A stretch of 64,000 nucleotides of DNA from Anaerosalibacter massiliensis (GCA_000751555.1 CCEZ01000015.1:32256-96255), one strand, 5' to 3'. Counted from the first letter of the stretch, positions 1 through 9,292 are shown. Notes: generated from the letters alone by a model not told the origin. Numbers and translations are program-made.

Positions 1-222
1 ACTGTAAACTTGATTATATATCTTTGCTAAATCTCTTTCTAAAATTACACGCTCATGAGCTTCAATAAATTGGTTTTCAAGTAATGACTCAATAGCTAAA
101 TACGCTTCCGCTAATCGACTTCTAATGTACATACTATGATTTTCATTATCATCATACTTAGTAACATATTCATGAACAGAGTTCCCAAGGTATTGAAATA
201 AACTCTTATATTCTTCTCTCAT
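1..222 (-). CDS. Hypothetical protein, 3' part outside the window
   Basis: The reading frame opens with ATG at 222 and runs 74 codons to the window edge without a stop. The visible protein is charged and probably helical (begins MREEYKSLFQYLGNSV, later SRLAEAYLAIESLLE). Its start overlaps the end of the upstream nucleotidyltransferase gene by 17 bases, so the two are probably translationally coupled. Nucleotidyltransferase genes of this kind often pair with a small helical HEPN protein in MntA/HepT-type toxin-antitoxin systems, so a partner role is possible. No RxxxxH HEPN motif is visible in the part present, so the family is not established. Confidence 0.55.
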   Translation of the reverse strand, partial: MREEYKSLFQYLGNSVHEYVTKYDDNENHSMYIRSRLAEAYLAIESLLENQFIEAHERVILERDLAKIYNQVYS

Positions 223-508
223 ATAATAACTCCCCCTTTATAAGTATATTTACACTAAATGAATTTGGATTTCTTTTAAGTTTTCTATACTCATCATTAG
301 TTAAACAAATTAAATCCAGTTTCCTATTGCCTTTTAGATACTTTTTAGTAACGCTTAACCTTTTGTGAACAAACATGCTCTCAAAATCATCTGAAATTAT
401 TACCAAATCTAAATCACTTGTCTGAGTTGATAAAGTGCCATAGCGTATTATTTTCTCAACTTGCAGATAATCAATTAGTTCTGAGTAATCTAATTCTGTA
501 TTTTTCAT
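206..508 (-). CDS. MNT-type nucleotidyltransferase-like protein
   Basis: This is a minimal nucleotidyltransferase of the Pol-beta superfamily, about 100 aa. The core motif is visible as YGTLSTQTSDLDLVI: a G-T/S followed by the metal-binding DxD, although the usual GSxxxG spacing is shortened. The start is ATG at 508 (MKNTELDY), placed 6 bases after GGGAGG; a longer in-frame start lacks a ribosome-binding site. It overlaps the downstream partial gene, which suggests a two-gene toxin-antitoxin-like unit. In MntA/HepT systems the MNT protein AMPylates and silences a HEPN RNase. That function is an inference here because the partner is cut by the window. Confidence 0.65.
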   Translation of the reverse strand: MKNTELDYSELIDYLQVEKIIRYGTLSTQTSDLDLVIISDDFESMFVHKRLSVTKKYLKGNRKLDLICLTNDEYRKLKRNPNSFSVNILIKGELLYERRI

Positions 509-614
509 ATTATACCTCCCGTTAATAAATAGTATCAATTTGTTAACTATTTATAAAACAAGCATCACAGAGTCTCTTTATTCAACCTTTTCCCTATTAT
601 TAAATTAATAATGA

Positions 615-1003
615 CTAACAAAACCACCATTTAGCTTTATCCAAAATAAACGAAGCATCTTTTCTAATATATTCTTTTAAAGCATTACTTATCTTGTTCT
701 AAATTATGTACCTCTCAAAGATTTTACACAATAGCCCACAGAAATAATGACATCTAAATTATAGTAATCTGCTTGATATGTTTTACTATCAACTGCAGTT
801 GTTGTATAATTTGCAACAATTGCAGTTCTTGTCAATTTACCTTCATTAAGTATATTTTTTATGTGCATAGAGATGATGTATTTATCACGCTGAAATAATT
901 CTGCCATTTGATCAATTGAAAGCCAAATCATATCATTCTAAAAAGTTGTTTATATTTCAGTCAGACCATCTTCTGTTTGATACATTATAATTTCAGAATA
1001 CAT
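615..1003 (-). pseudogene. Decayed RhuM-family (virulence RhuM/Fic-associated) gene
   Basis: The frame from ATG at 1003 reads MYSEIIMYQTEDGLTEI, then meets TAA (950-952) and TAG (938-940). It continues in frame as a recognisable RhuM DNA-binding-like N-terminal region (MAELFQRDKYIISMHI, then YYNLDVIISVGYCVKSLRG) up to another TAA at the point where RhuM proteins normally read RGTQFR. After that a frameshifted remnant (ALKEYIRK) is still readable. RhuM proteins are about 330 aa, so only the first third survives. Most stops are explicable as CAA/CAG to TAA/TAG transitions. This is a dead gene typical of a genomic-island graveyard. Confidence 0.75.
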
Positions 1004-1070
1004 ATTCACACGCTTTATGCGTTTTTCTTTTATTATATATATTTCACCAAGATACTTCCATCTATTATAC

Positions 1071-1118
1071 TAAAAAGAGGCTAAGTTTAAGTATTGTTTT
1101 ATTGCACTAAACTTAGCC
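1071..1118 (-). terminator. Rho-independent terminator after the rlmD-tail remnant
   Basis: A perfect 11-bp stem (GGCTAAGTTTA pairing with TAAACTTAGCC, 1079-1118) is followed on the minus strand by TCTTTTTAG. It would end transcription coming from the rlmD-tail remnant or the HEPN/nuclease locus. The stretch 1004-1175 holds nothing else I recognise. Confidence 0.8.
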
Positions 1119-1175
1119 ACTAACATTGGGATATTTTATTAAAAACTCCTAATTTATATGAATTAATCTAAATAG

Positions 1176-1391
1176 TTATACTAATTCAGCTTTCTGAGCT
1201 ATCTTATGGACGGGAATCTGTCCTTCTTCATCACCAAACTCCACATTTATGTTGATATGTGTATCTGCATTTTTATGGGAGAGCGATACTACCGTCTCCA
1301 CATGCCTTGAGAGTACAATAATGATGTCGTGAAGACCCAGTGATTCCTTGGCGGAAAAGCTCACCAGAAATTTGTTCAGATTATAAACCAT
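1176..1391 (-). pseudogene. Remnant of rlmD-like C-terminal tail at an att junction
   Basis: The 71-aa frame has two parts. The second half (RHVETVVSLSHKNADTHI, then VEFGDEEGQIPV, ending QKAEL) resembles the C-terminal end and element-derived tail seen on RlmD proteins at integration sites in Clostridia; it stops early. The first half (up to LHDIIIVLS) is not RlmD-like and is probably mobile-element DNA. The junction lies near 1300-1320, where CTCTCAAG is followed by a rum-like CATGTGGAGACGG. The orientation matches rlmD at the right edge. I read this as an integration scar, not a functional gene. Confidence 0.6.
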
Positions 1392-1403
1392 CAGCTTTAC
1401 ATT

Positions 1404-3062
1404 TTATGCACCTTTATACTTACCATCTTCAACTGTAAAAAGAAAATTGTCTTCACACTCTTCATATACTTCAATTCCTAAACATGCCATAATAACTAGT
1501 TGAATGTCAAACCATGTGCATGCATCATAACAAGTTGTTCGTTTATTATCTAAACGACCTAATATAATTTTTTTACATGATTTCTCAGCCTGCTGAAAAA
1601 CTTCATGAGATATATTATTTCTATCAGAAATTCATACAATATTATTAAATTTTGTTGAGCAATCAATATAATAGTTCTTTTCTGACAAATATCCTTTTAG
1701 GAATCGTTCCATCAATAAATTATAATCCTGACTTGCACTAAAAGTATACAGGCTTATTTCTCCCAATAACGAATCAAATCCCAAGCCTTCTAACTGACTT
1801 ACTGTTCTTTCATCATCGCTATTAAATACCTTTTCATCAGTTTTATAAAATATCTGCACTGGAATCTGATAGCCGTTCCTTTCTACATCTACTTGTTTTA
1901 ATAATAAATATAGAAAGCGCGCTATATTAAATTTCCGTTCCGTATATTGAGGATATAATTGGTATACTTCTTTTAATGCCTTATTTAAAAATTCAAAATC
2001 AATAAATATACTAGTATCTGCCTCAAGTTTACCTTCATAACCTAACTTAGTATTTTGTATTTTTTCATATTTTTCATCAATTTTTTCTTTTACTAAATTC
2101 CAATCTTTATCACTGTATATAATAATGTTATTTATAAAATTGCAGATATACATCTGTAATTCTCTTAATAATAAATCTATTTTATACCCCTTATCCATTA
2201 ATTCTTCCAAGTTTTTTCCATTATGAATAATTAAAGTTCTTAATCCAATTTGTTTTCCGCTTTCATCTTCCAAACTAGTTAAGTATTTAAATCTTTCACA
2301 TATATCAAAATATTCCTTTTTACAATCTGATGAAAAAGGAACAATTTTTGTCTTTGCTTTCTTCATCTGCTCATACTCAAATGGATTTGCTAAATATTCT
2401 ATTAAACTCATTGCTTGCATAAATTTGTTTGTAGCCGTTGGCATATACAATATATCAGAGTATAGTCTAAATGCATGTTTTATTATGCTTCCTACCTCAT
2501 ATCCATCATTTCTCAAAGATAAAAAATACATATCCAATTGGCTTATCATTTCATCAATATCAATATTTAATCCATTTCCAATTGAAGTATTCAAAACATG
2601 GTACTTTTCTACGACATAATTAAATGTTTTTAAATGTGGATAGCAAAGTAGAAAACCGCTATTTAACCCGCTAATATATCCAGCTCTTTGGGGCAAATTT
2701 GATGTTTTATCAAAATTTGAATTAATATATCTAAGAACATTCATAACATCTTCTGCCGTTTCTAAAACCATTTTTAAAAGTTTGTCTTTTTCGCTGGGAA
2801 ATAACGCTCCCATAATATTTCTTCGCTCATGTTCTATCGGAAATGCTATTAAAGTAGAATCATAAAATTCATCCTTTATTTCTTCAAAAGAGAAATTATA
2901 ATGGCAACCTCTAATCTCATCTTCGTTCAATGTGCCCTAGGGATAAATGTTAATCTTATTAATGCTATACTTATTAGATATATTAAAGCCTTTCACCGGA
3001 ACAATGGCTATTGCACTATTCATATTGATGTTACTATAATCACTGTAAATTGAATAATACAT
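1404..3062 (-). pseudogene. HEPN-like protein gene with two in-frame stop codons
   Basis: From ATG at 3062 (MYYSIYSDYSNINM, preceded by GAGGG) to TAA at 1404 there is one 553-codon frame broken only by TAG at 2937-2939 and TGA at 1632-1634. The flanking sequence on both sides of each stop reads as continuous protein, for example NKINIYP-stop-GTLNEDE and KFNNIV-stop-ISDRNN. The middle (about residues 270-280) contains LRTLIIHNGKN, an R-x4-H motif as in Apea/HEPN RNases. The gene follows the 1078-aa nuclease-like gene by about 130 bases on the same strand, so they probably form one operon. Either the gene has died by two nonsense changes (both possible C-to-T transitions), or a shorter product starts at TTG 2930 and stops at 1632. 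The family is otherwise unrecognised. Confidence 0.6.
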
Positions 3063-3190
3063 TATATTACCCTCACTTTTTCCTTATTTAAAATAATACC
3101 CCTAGTCATCTAAAATATCATCTATAGAGAATAGATACCTGGAAAATCCTTAACAAATTACTTTTACTCGAAGTCATATCGAACTTATTT

Positions 3191-6100
3191 CTATTTCTTT
3201 CTACTAATCTTTTGTTTCTCTTTAATCAATTTTTCCGCAAACAGTTCTTTGTCAGTATTGTTTACTGGTTTATCAAAAGGCATTAACCCATTAATGAGAA
3301 ATGTATCTTTTTCTAAAATTTCACTGACATCTTTAACAATAATACTCTCACTCTTTTTAATGAATGCCAATTCAGTCCTTAACTTTTTAGACACTAAATC
3401 CTTCGTTAAAATAGGTAAAAAGTTAAATGTTTTATGTTTTGTAAGAGCTTGCTTTAATAAATTTATATTAAAATCATTTTTCGCTTGCATAGTATGTAAC
3501 CTTGTCATCTGATTTATAATTGCTAAATCATTATCACTATTATTAAAGTTGGTATTAAACATATTCTCACCTATAACAATTCTATACCAATAAGGATTAT
3601 ACTTATCAATTCCTGTGATAATGCCAATAGTAATTTTATCAGCTTTAGATTCAATTTTCCATTTCTTAAAAATATCCAATCCTTCTTTGTTATCAAATAT
3701 TAACCCTACAAAAGGTGGATATTCAAAATCTTGGTCTGTCAAAATAGAAAGTCCTTTCCATCCCGCTTTATCCCATAATGGCAGATAAATAATATCACTT
3801 ATTTGAATTTTATTATGATGCACTTTTGAAAAATCAATTTCTTTTGGTAATTCTCCGTAATGTATTTTTCTAATACCCTCCATGCTTGTATGGCTTTTTT
3901 GAGTTTTTGATTCATTATGCTGAAAAATACTTTTATCCCTAATATTCTTATACACCTTCGTTTCCTTTGTTATTGTGTCCTTAAAAGAAATGCCTTGCTC
4001 AAAGACAACAAAAGTATCTAACGTGCTAGAGCAATTAAGTGTTCTAAACATGGCCTCTTCTTCTTCAATTGATTTCTTTATTTTTACTAATTCGCTTGAT
4101 AAGGGCACCATTTGAGAAATAAACATTGCCATAACAATATTTAGTTTTTCTGAAACTAAACCTCTATTTATATACTCAGTTAATTCTTCAATTTTTGATA
4201 CATGGATATCAATTGTATTATCTTTTTGTATAACTTCAATATCAAATTGACTTTCTTCAATTTCTTCTATATTAACAGTAAGATCTGAAAACATGGGAAC
4301 TATTTGATTTGAAATTGATGTAGCAAATATGTTCTCAAGCATTGCTAATATAGTTGCCCCTAGTTCTCTCTGAAAACTATTTCTTCTTGTATTGACAATT
4401 ACATTACAACCAACAATTTTTGTTTTTAGTTTTATCTTTTCAGTCAAAAAATCTATATTTAATATTTCCTGAAAATCATTTGAAGCGGGTTGTTTAAATA
4501 GGTCTTTCATAAATACATCTAATGCTTCTTTTGAGCCCATTGCCTGAATATAATCTTCATCATAATAACCCAAACTATACTTTAATGTAGCAGATGATGT
4601 CTCTAATCCTTTTTCCTTTAAATAATCCGGGAATCTTTCAAATTGTTCAATATTATTCCTTGTTAAATTTAATAATGCAATTGCTAGTAAAGCATCATAA
4701 TGTAAATATTTTTCCCATTCCTTTTCATCATCAGTACCATATGGATATAAATTTAATCCTAATAATTCTAATTCATTAAACCGCAGTGAATGGTCAATTC
4801 GTCCCAAACGTAATTCTAAATACTTAAGTGATCTCATTGATAAAAATAAACCTGGAATGGCATTCCCTTCATCAAAGTACAAATTGATTGAATCCATAAA
4901 TGCTCTTATATAGTAACTTCTAGCGCCCCAAAACAATCCAATTTGTTCAAAAGTTCCACCTAGCTTCATTAAAGTTTTTATTAAATCAATTTTTGAATTT
5001 TCATTATACAATTTAGTTAATGCTCTACTATAAAATTTAATAGATTTATATACATCACTCTCTAGATAGTCATCACCTCTATTTAATAGTAATTGTGATG
5101 ATTCAATATTTCTGGATTGTTCACCTAATAAATTAATTAGAAGTTCAAACAGCTCATCATATTTGGAACATTTTTTTAAAATGGGAAGTTCCATTATCTT
5201 TTTTAATTGAAATAAATCAATATCATTATTAAAATGCAGATCCTGAAGTATTTCAAGATATATTTCAACTACATCATCCCACATCTCAGGATTTTGTAAT
5301 CTCATCATTTGATAATCATATTTAGCTAATTTTGCTCTCTTTGGGTTTTCATAATCTTGAATAAATTTGTCGAATGAATCTATTAACAATTGTGTATGAC
5401 TCTCCATATTTGCAATCACCTTTTTTCCTTGATTGTGATTTGAATATAGAGTAATCCACAGAGTACTTAAATCTTTTAAAATTGGATAATTATCGGTATT
5501 TTCTTTATAAAGATTTTCAAGTTCCACATACATCTCATAGTATATGTCATGATCTTCATACCACCATATCATTGTCCAGCAGTAGTCATATAAGGCATCT
5601 GCATATTTTTTTAAACTACCATATTTTTTAGCAAATCTAATGTTTCTTTCCAAAGCATTAATAATTGTTGATTTGTCAACTTCTAATTCTCTTAATAATT
5701 CTATAGACTCTTTTGATAGTTTCACAATTCTTGCAGGTTTTAATTGTTCTAAATTCTGTAATTCCCTCTCAATTTCATCTAACAGTTTTTTACGCTCTAT
5801 ATCTTTTGAACCTTCATCAATTACATCATTTAATTCATCTGACATGTTAAAAGCGCTAATTGCAAGTTTCTGATTATCATTTTTAAATGTATTATCCAGT
5901 AACCAAGTCCTATCTAAAATACGTATATCTAATTTATATTCTTTTCTTAATTTATCTTCTGCTTCTGCCCTTTTTTTATCGGATACAAATTGATTTGTAA
6001 TAAAAAATATTCTTGTGTATCCTCTGTTATGTTCTTCATTAGTTACAATAATCTTTTTAACATCAGACTTTAACTTTGGTTTCCAATCTTTCTTTGCACT

Positions 6101-6427
6101 AATAGCAAAAGCCCATCTTTCATTATGAGCAGCATCGTTATATCCATATAGCCAACTTTCTGCAATGGTCTCAGAAACCGGATAAGTTTCTGAATCCACT
6201 TTACTATCACCACCTCCAGTTGGTCCTGTTTGAGGAAGTAAATTAGGACAAATAGTTGATTCAACAATCCTGCGACAAAAATCTTCAAATTCTTTTTCCT
6301 TACCTTGACTTGTTAATGACTCTAAAAAGAAAGAAAAGAATTCTTTTGAAAGTTTCCCTGTTTTAATAACTTTTGAATCTGAGAATAAATTGGGATGAAT
6401 TTTTTTATAAAATGCTTTTTCACTCAT
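3191..6427 (-). CDS. Large nuclease-like protein with helical repeats, putative defence protein
   Basis: This is an intact 1078-aa protein. The N-terminal 180 residues look like a PD-(D/E)xK restriction-endonuclease fold: FEDFCRRIVESTICPNL, then TGPTGGGDSKVDSE (acidic residue) and, after a beta-strand, WAFAISAKKDW (the xK position), followed by an Rossmann-like segment (TRIFFITNQF). Residues from about 200 to 650 are strongly helical, with TPR-like patterns around 420-560 (YKSIKFYSRALTKLY, GLFWGARSYYIRAFMDS). The C-terminal third has no family I recognise. It starts with ATG after a GGGGGT-type site and is followed by the HEPN-like gene. The architecture (effector nuclease plus repeats next to a HEPN gene inside an island) suggests anti-phage defence. 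This is an inference; I cannot name a known system. Confidence 0.6.
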   Translation of the reverse strand: MSEKAFYKKIHPNLFSDSKVIKTGKLSKEFFSFFLESLTSQGKEKEFEDFCRRIVESTICPNLLPQTGPTGGGDSKVDSETYPVSETIAESWLYGYNDAAHNERWAFAISAKKDWKPKLKSDVKKIIVTNEEHNRGYTRIFFITNQFVSDKKRAEAEDKLRKEYKLDIRILDRTWLLDNTFKNDNQKLAISAFNMSDELNDVIDEGSKDIERKKLLDEIERELQNLEQLKPARIVKLSKESIELLRELEVDKSTIINALERNIRFAKKYGSLKKYADALYDYCWTMIWWYEDHDIYYEMYVELENLYKENTDNYPILKDLSTLWITLYSNHNQGKKVIANMESHTQLLIDSFDKFIQDYENPKRAKLAKYDYQMMRLQNPEMWDDVVEIYLEILQDLHFNNDIDLFQLKKIMELPILKKCSKYDELFELLINLLGEQSRNIESSQLLLNRGDDYLESDVYKSIKFYSRALTKLYNENSKIDLIKTLMKLGGTFEQIGLFWGARSYYIRAFMDSINLYFDEGNAIPGLFLSMRSLKYLELRLGRIDHSLRFNELELLGLNLYPYGTDDEKEWEKYLHYDALLAIALLNLTRNNIEQFERFPDYLKEKGLETSSATLKYSLGYYDEDYIQAMGSKEALDVFMKDLFKQPASNDFQEILNIDFLTEKIKLKTKIVGCNVIVNTRRNSFQRELGATILAMLENIFATSISNQIVPMFSDLTVNIEEIEESQFDIEVIQKDNTIDIHVSKIEELTEYINRGLVSEKLNIVMAMFISQMVPLSSELVKIKKSIEEEEAMFRTLNCSSTLDTFVVFEQGISFKDTITKETKVYKNIRDKSIFQHNESKTQKSHTSMEGIRKIHYGELPKEIDFSKVHHNKIQISDIIYLPLWDKAGWKGLSILTDQDFEYPPFVGLIFDNKEGLDIFKKWKIESKADKITIGIITGIDKYNPYWYRIVIGENMFNTNFNNSDNDLAIINQMTRLHTMQAKNDFNINLLKQALTKHKTFNFLPILTKDLVSKKLRTELAFIKKSESIIVKDVSEILEKDTFLINGLMPFDKPVNNTDKELFAEKLIKEKQKISRKK

Positions 6428-6941
6428 GTTACAATGTGTACCCCCTTTGTAATGTACTAAAGAACAACTCCTATATCAGCAGATTTAATATAATTTGGAA
6501 ATCAATCAGACACAAAACAACAATCTGTTACTTATAGAGATTCTATTCATTCGTAACCTTTGAATAAATTATGGACTATAAAATTAATTCTTCATTTCTT
6601 CTTTCGCTATTTATTTACATCTTCATTCTATTCAGATAATTGAGAACAATTATATAAACAACATTGTTATTATCATTTTATAGCATATTCCAGTATTTCT
6701 CAACATGGATTTATATCATTTGACAAATGTTTTCAAATATTTCGTTTATTTATGTTTAGTATATCTGCCAACAATAAAACCTTCAACATATCTCATTGCA
6801 TAAAGAGCAGTAACTTACTTTTATTCTAGTTACTGCTCCACTATCTTTACTCATAATAATCCACCATCTGTTCCACAACTATTTCTGATTTGAACTATAT
6901 TTCGGGTTTAACCTCTTTACTTACCCTGAAATCCTTTTATC
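6428..6941. other. Non-coding AT-rich spacer
   Basis: This stretch of about 510 bases separates the nuclease gene from the recombinase remnant. I see no convincing coding frame. It contains the hairpin described at 6805-6838 and presumably the promoter of the nuclease/HEPN operon near its left end. Nothing else was recognised. Confidence 0.5.
6805..6838 (-). terminator. Probable terminator after the recombinase remnant
   Basis: A perfect 10-bp inverted repeat (GAGCAGTAAC / GTTACTGCTC) has a 14-base loop. On the minus strand it is followed by TTTATG, a weak U-tract. It lies just downstream of the recombinase pseudogene. Confidence 0.55.
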
Positions 6942-8011
6942 TCAACCTAATTTATTTTTTGTCAATTTAATACTGATTTTATCATCGTTTTTACAACATA
7001 TCTCTAAATACTCATTAAAAATCAAAATCTTTTCAACTCTATTCCTAACAATTTCTTCATCATAATTCCCATTCTCACAAACAGTTTCTCCTAAAACCGT
7101 CTTAATCCATTCTTCATTCAATGTAGAAGAATCAGCACACCTATCTTTCCCTTTCTCTATCCTTGTTGCACATCTCCATACTACCTTACCTCTTTCCGTT
7201 CGTCTCCGATAAGATGCTCCACAATTACCACACACAAGTAAGTTGCCTAAGAGATATTTACCATTATATTTTCTGGTACTTGGTACCACCGTACCATCTT
7301 CTTTATAAACTAACCTTACCCGTCTATTCATTTCTTCCTGAACTCTATCAAATACTTCAGTAGAAATAATGGCTGGATGACTATTCGTTACATAGTAGCG
7401 ACCCCTTTGCCCAACGTTCTTGCTTTTTCTGCCTATTATGAAATCTTCCGTATAGGTCTTTTCCAGCATAGAATCACCCTTATACTTCTCATTTTTGAAT
7501 ATCTTTTGAATAACTGCTGTAGCCCATATTTCTTTCCCAGTAGCTGTTTTAATCTGCTTTCCTTCCAAATACTCTTTAATTTGCTGCAAAGTGCTTCCAT
7601 CCAAATATAGCTGATAAATTTTCTTTACGATATCAGCTTCTTCCTGTACGATTATCCATTTATCATTTTCACATCTGTATCCCATAGGACTTTTACCAGC
7701 AAGGTTATCTCCTCTTTCAAATTTACGTTGATATCCCCACTGAATATTTTCACTTAAATTCCGGCTTTCTTCAGCATTGCCTCCAAACCACTACGTTGTT
7801 CTCTTCTAAGTCCGCTTTCATAATCATAAAATACACCAGCAAAATCCCATTCTGGATTATTTTGAATTAATTCGGCATAATGCCTGATTTGAAGGTCGAT
7901 ACTGCTTCGCTGGCTTTCACGCTCTGTGCTCACTCTACAATATGCCGCTACTTTTAATTTACCATTACTCTCCAAAGATTTTTTTACAGGGATAATCGTA
8001 ATCTTTTTCAT
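6942..8011 (-). pseudogene. Large serine recombinase, internally deleted and frameshifted
   Basis: The first part (8011 to about 7760) has the resolvase N-terminus with the catalytic serine context [12 protein letters not shown]. It ends abruptly at GLEAMLKKAGI. The same DNA read in another frame continues ESRNLSENIQWGYQRKFERG, the segment that in intact family members follows the catalytic domain. It then runs through the recombinase domain and a zinc ribbon (CGNCGASYRR ... CATRIEKGKDRC) to 6942. About 60-70 codons of the catalytic core, including the FARNT-type region, are missing and the frame is broken. A family member is normally about 500-550 aa. It is probably the dead integrase of the left-hand element. 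Confidence 0.85.
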
Positions 8012-8052
8012 AAATAACTCCTCCTTATATTCTAATCTTTAAATTGCTCAAA

Positions 8053-8089
8053 TAAAAAAAGACGTAAAAGCTATATAGCTCTTACGCCT
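8053..8089 (-). terminator. Terminator after the small CxxC protein gene
   Basis: On the minus strand a stem built around GCGTAAGAGCTATATAGC and its complement with G-U pairs is followed by a run of seven T residues (8053-8060). It closes the gene at 8104-8313. Confidence 0.8.
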
Positions 8090-8103
8090 CTAAATTTTAC
8101 CCT

Positions 8104-8313
8104 TTACTCATTTTCAGTTATTGATAGTTCTATATAACTATCTTCTTCTGCTAACCGACGCAAATATTGCTTGCCTCCATCTACACTACATCTGCCACAA
8201 GAACACGTTACAAAATCATGTACAGTTTTAGATTCAATAATATCACCACAGTATTTGCATTGGATACTATTTTTCAATATTTTTTCCCATTTTAACTTCT
8301 TGAAGTCGCTCAT
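8104..8313 (-). CDS. Small CxxC zinc-ribbon-like protein (DUF7695-like)
   Basis: A protein of about 69 aa beginning MSDFKKLKWEK, with CKYCGD and CSCGRC pairs (residues about 20-45) that could bind one zinc, then VDGGKQYLRR. It resembles a family of small zinc-ribbon proteins common beside recombinases in Clostridia. The ATG at 8313 is chosen because AAAGGAG lies at good distance; a longer in-frame start at 8340 falls inside the rum-like scar. Its function is unknown. It has its own terminator. Confidence 0.6.
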   Translation of the reverse strand: MSDFKKLKWEKILKNSIQCKYCGDIIESKTVHDFVTCSCGRCSVDGGKQYLRRLAEEDSYIELSITENE

Positions 8314-8344
8314 ATCCATCTCCTTTGTGTTATCCTTCATGTTG

Positions 8345-8485
8345 CAACAGGACTACAACCTCTGTATGGCTTGAGAGGACAGAATGAATGTCATTTGAGT
8401 ATGTTCGTTCTCGGAAACATATCCACTGCGTTTTTAGCACTATCGGTAGACGGGAACATATCCATTCATGATAAAAAATAACGTG
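8345..8485 (-). repeat. rlmD-like attachment-site scars
   Basis: On the minus strand two adjacent fragments encode the RlmD peptide MDMFP (GGATATGTTCCC near 8460-8475 and GGATATGTTTCCGAGAAC near 8420-8435; the rlmD gene at the right edge has GACATGTTCCCCAGAAC). They are followed by CTCTCAAG plus a rum-tail-like segment encoding HTEVVVLLQHEG (8341-8385). The CTCTCAAG junction and its flanks match the junction at 1300-1345 (GACAT-CATT-TGT then CTCTCAAG then CAT-GAG-GTAGT). I interpret these as left-over att sites from successive insertions. Confidence 0.55.
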
Positions 8486-8601
8486 TCTAATTGCATAATC
8501 ATGATTGAGTAGAGTTGTCAAAAGAATAAACATAACGTATTTCAGTAAGTTTTTTTCCTGTAATTTCAATAATGCATTCATCGTCTTCATTGCATCGCCA
8601 C

Positions 8602-8737
8602 TTATTCTTCCGGCTGAATCAATACTACCCCCTGCTCTGAGATGACAATAATGATATCACCTGAAGCTGGTATCCCCTTGTTGGAAGTATATCTTTCAAA
8701 AAATTTGACAAAACTTATCATCTAGTACAATTTCCAT
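8602..8737 (-). pseudogene. Short att-associated remnant
   Basis: A broken frame reads MEIVLDDKFCQIF, then after a frameshift GIPASGDIIIVISEQGVV, ending LIQPEE-stop. The segment GATATCATTATTGT resembles the GACATCATTATTGT of the 1300-1345 junction, so this is probably a third copy of an element end. No function is expected. Confidence 0.4.
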
Positions 8738-8753
8738 GCCTAAAACCACAATA

Positions 8754-9248
8754 TTAATATCCCTCGACTACTATAACTTCACCTTCTTCATCAGTTGGGG
8801 GTTGAAAATGATCATAATAAGTGGAAGCTGTTTGCTCCGTCAATATGATATCATTTTGATGATTTCCGTTTCTTTTTCGAATACGTTCCATAACAACTTC
8901 CTTAGGTGTCTTTATATAATAGATTTTGGGTTCTATGTCGTATTTCTTTAATAATGAAATATATTCATTTCTCATTTCTCTAGACCAAAATGAATAATCG
9001 AGAACAATATCAATGTTTTGCATGATAAGTGAAATTAGTTTTTCATCAAGATAGGTTTTAATATCTTCTAAAACCTCCTGAGGTAAAGGATGTTCATTCA
9101 AACCTCGTTTGAATGATTCTTCATCATAAGATAGTATTGTCATCCCGGTACTTTCAAATTTTTTTGCTAGTGTTGATTTACCTGCTCCCGCAGGGCCGCA
9201 CATTAAAATAACTTTACTTTTCGACAAATTATCTACTGTATTTTTCAT
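8754..9248 (-). CDS. P-loop kinase-like ATP-binding protein
   Basis: This 164-aa protein has a clear Walker A, LMCGPAGAGKSTLAKKFE (residues about 14-31), followed by SYDEESFKRG and a Walker B-like strand IDIVLDYSFWSREMRNEY. That order is typical of zeta-toxin-like or small-molecule (antibiotic or nucleoside) kinases. The start is ATG at 9248 after GGAGG. The substrate cannot be deduced. It is an isolated accessory gene in the island, with no antitoxin visible next to it. Confidence 0.75.
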   Translation of the reverse strand: MKNTVDNLSKSKVILMCGPAGAGKSTLAKKFESTGMTILSYDEESFKRGLNEHPLPQEVLEDIKTYLDEKLISLIMQNIDIVLDYSFWSREMRNEYISLLKKYDIEPKIYYIKTPKEVVMERIRKRNGNHQNDIILTEQTASTYYDHFQPPTDEEGEVIVVEGY

Positions 9249-9292
9249 TGATATAACCTCCTATAACAAACCAAGAAAACATGACACTCTCC

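Noticed and set aside
1632..2930. Taking the HEPN-like gene as an intact 432-aa gene starting at TTG 2930.
   Set aside because: The frame continues meaningfully on both sides of the TAG and TGA, and an ATG with a ribosome-binding site exists at 3062; there is no good site before the TTG.
8330..8590. A minus-strand frame of 86 codons ending in HTEVVVLLQHEG.
   Set aside because: It runs across the att scars in mixed frames; only its end resembles an rlmD tail, so it is not treated as a gene.
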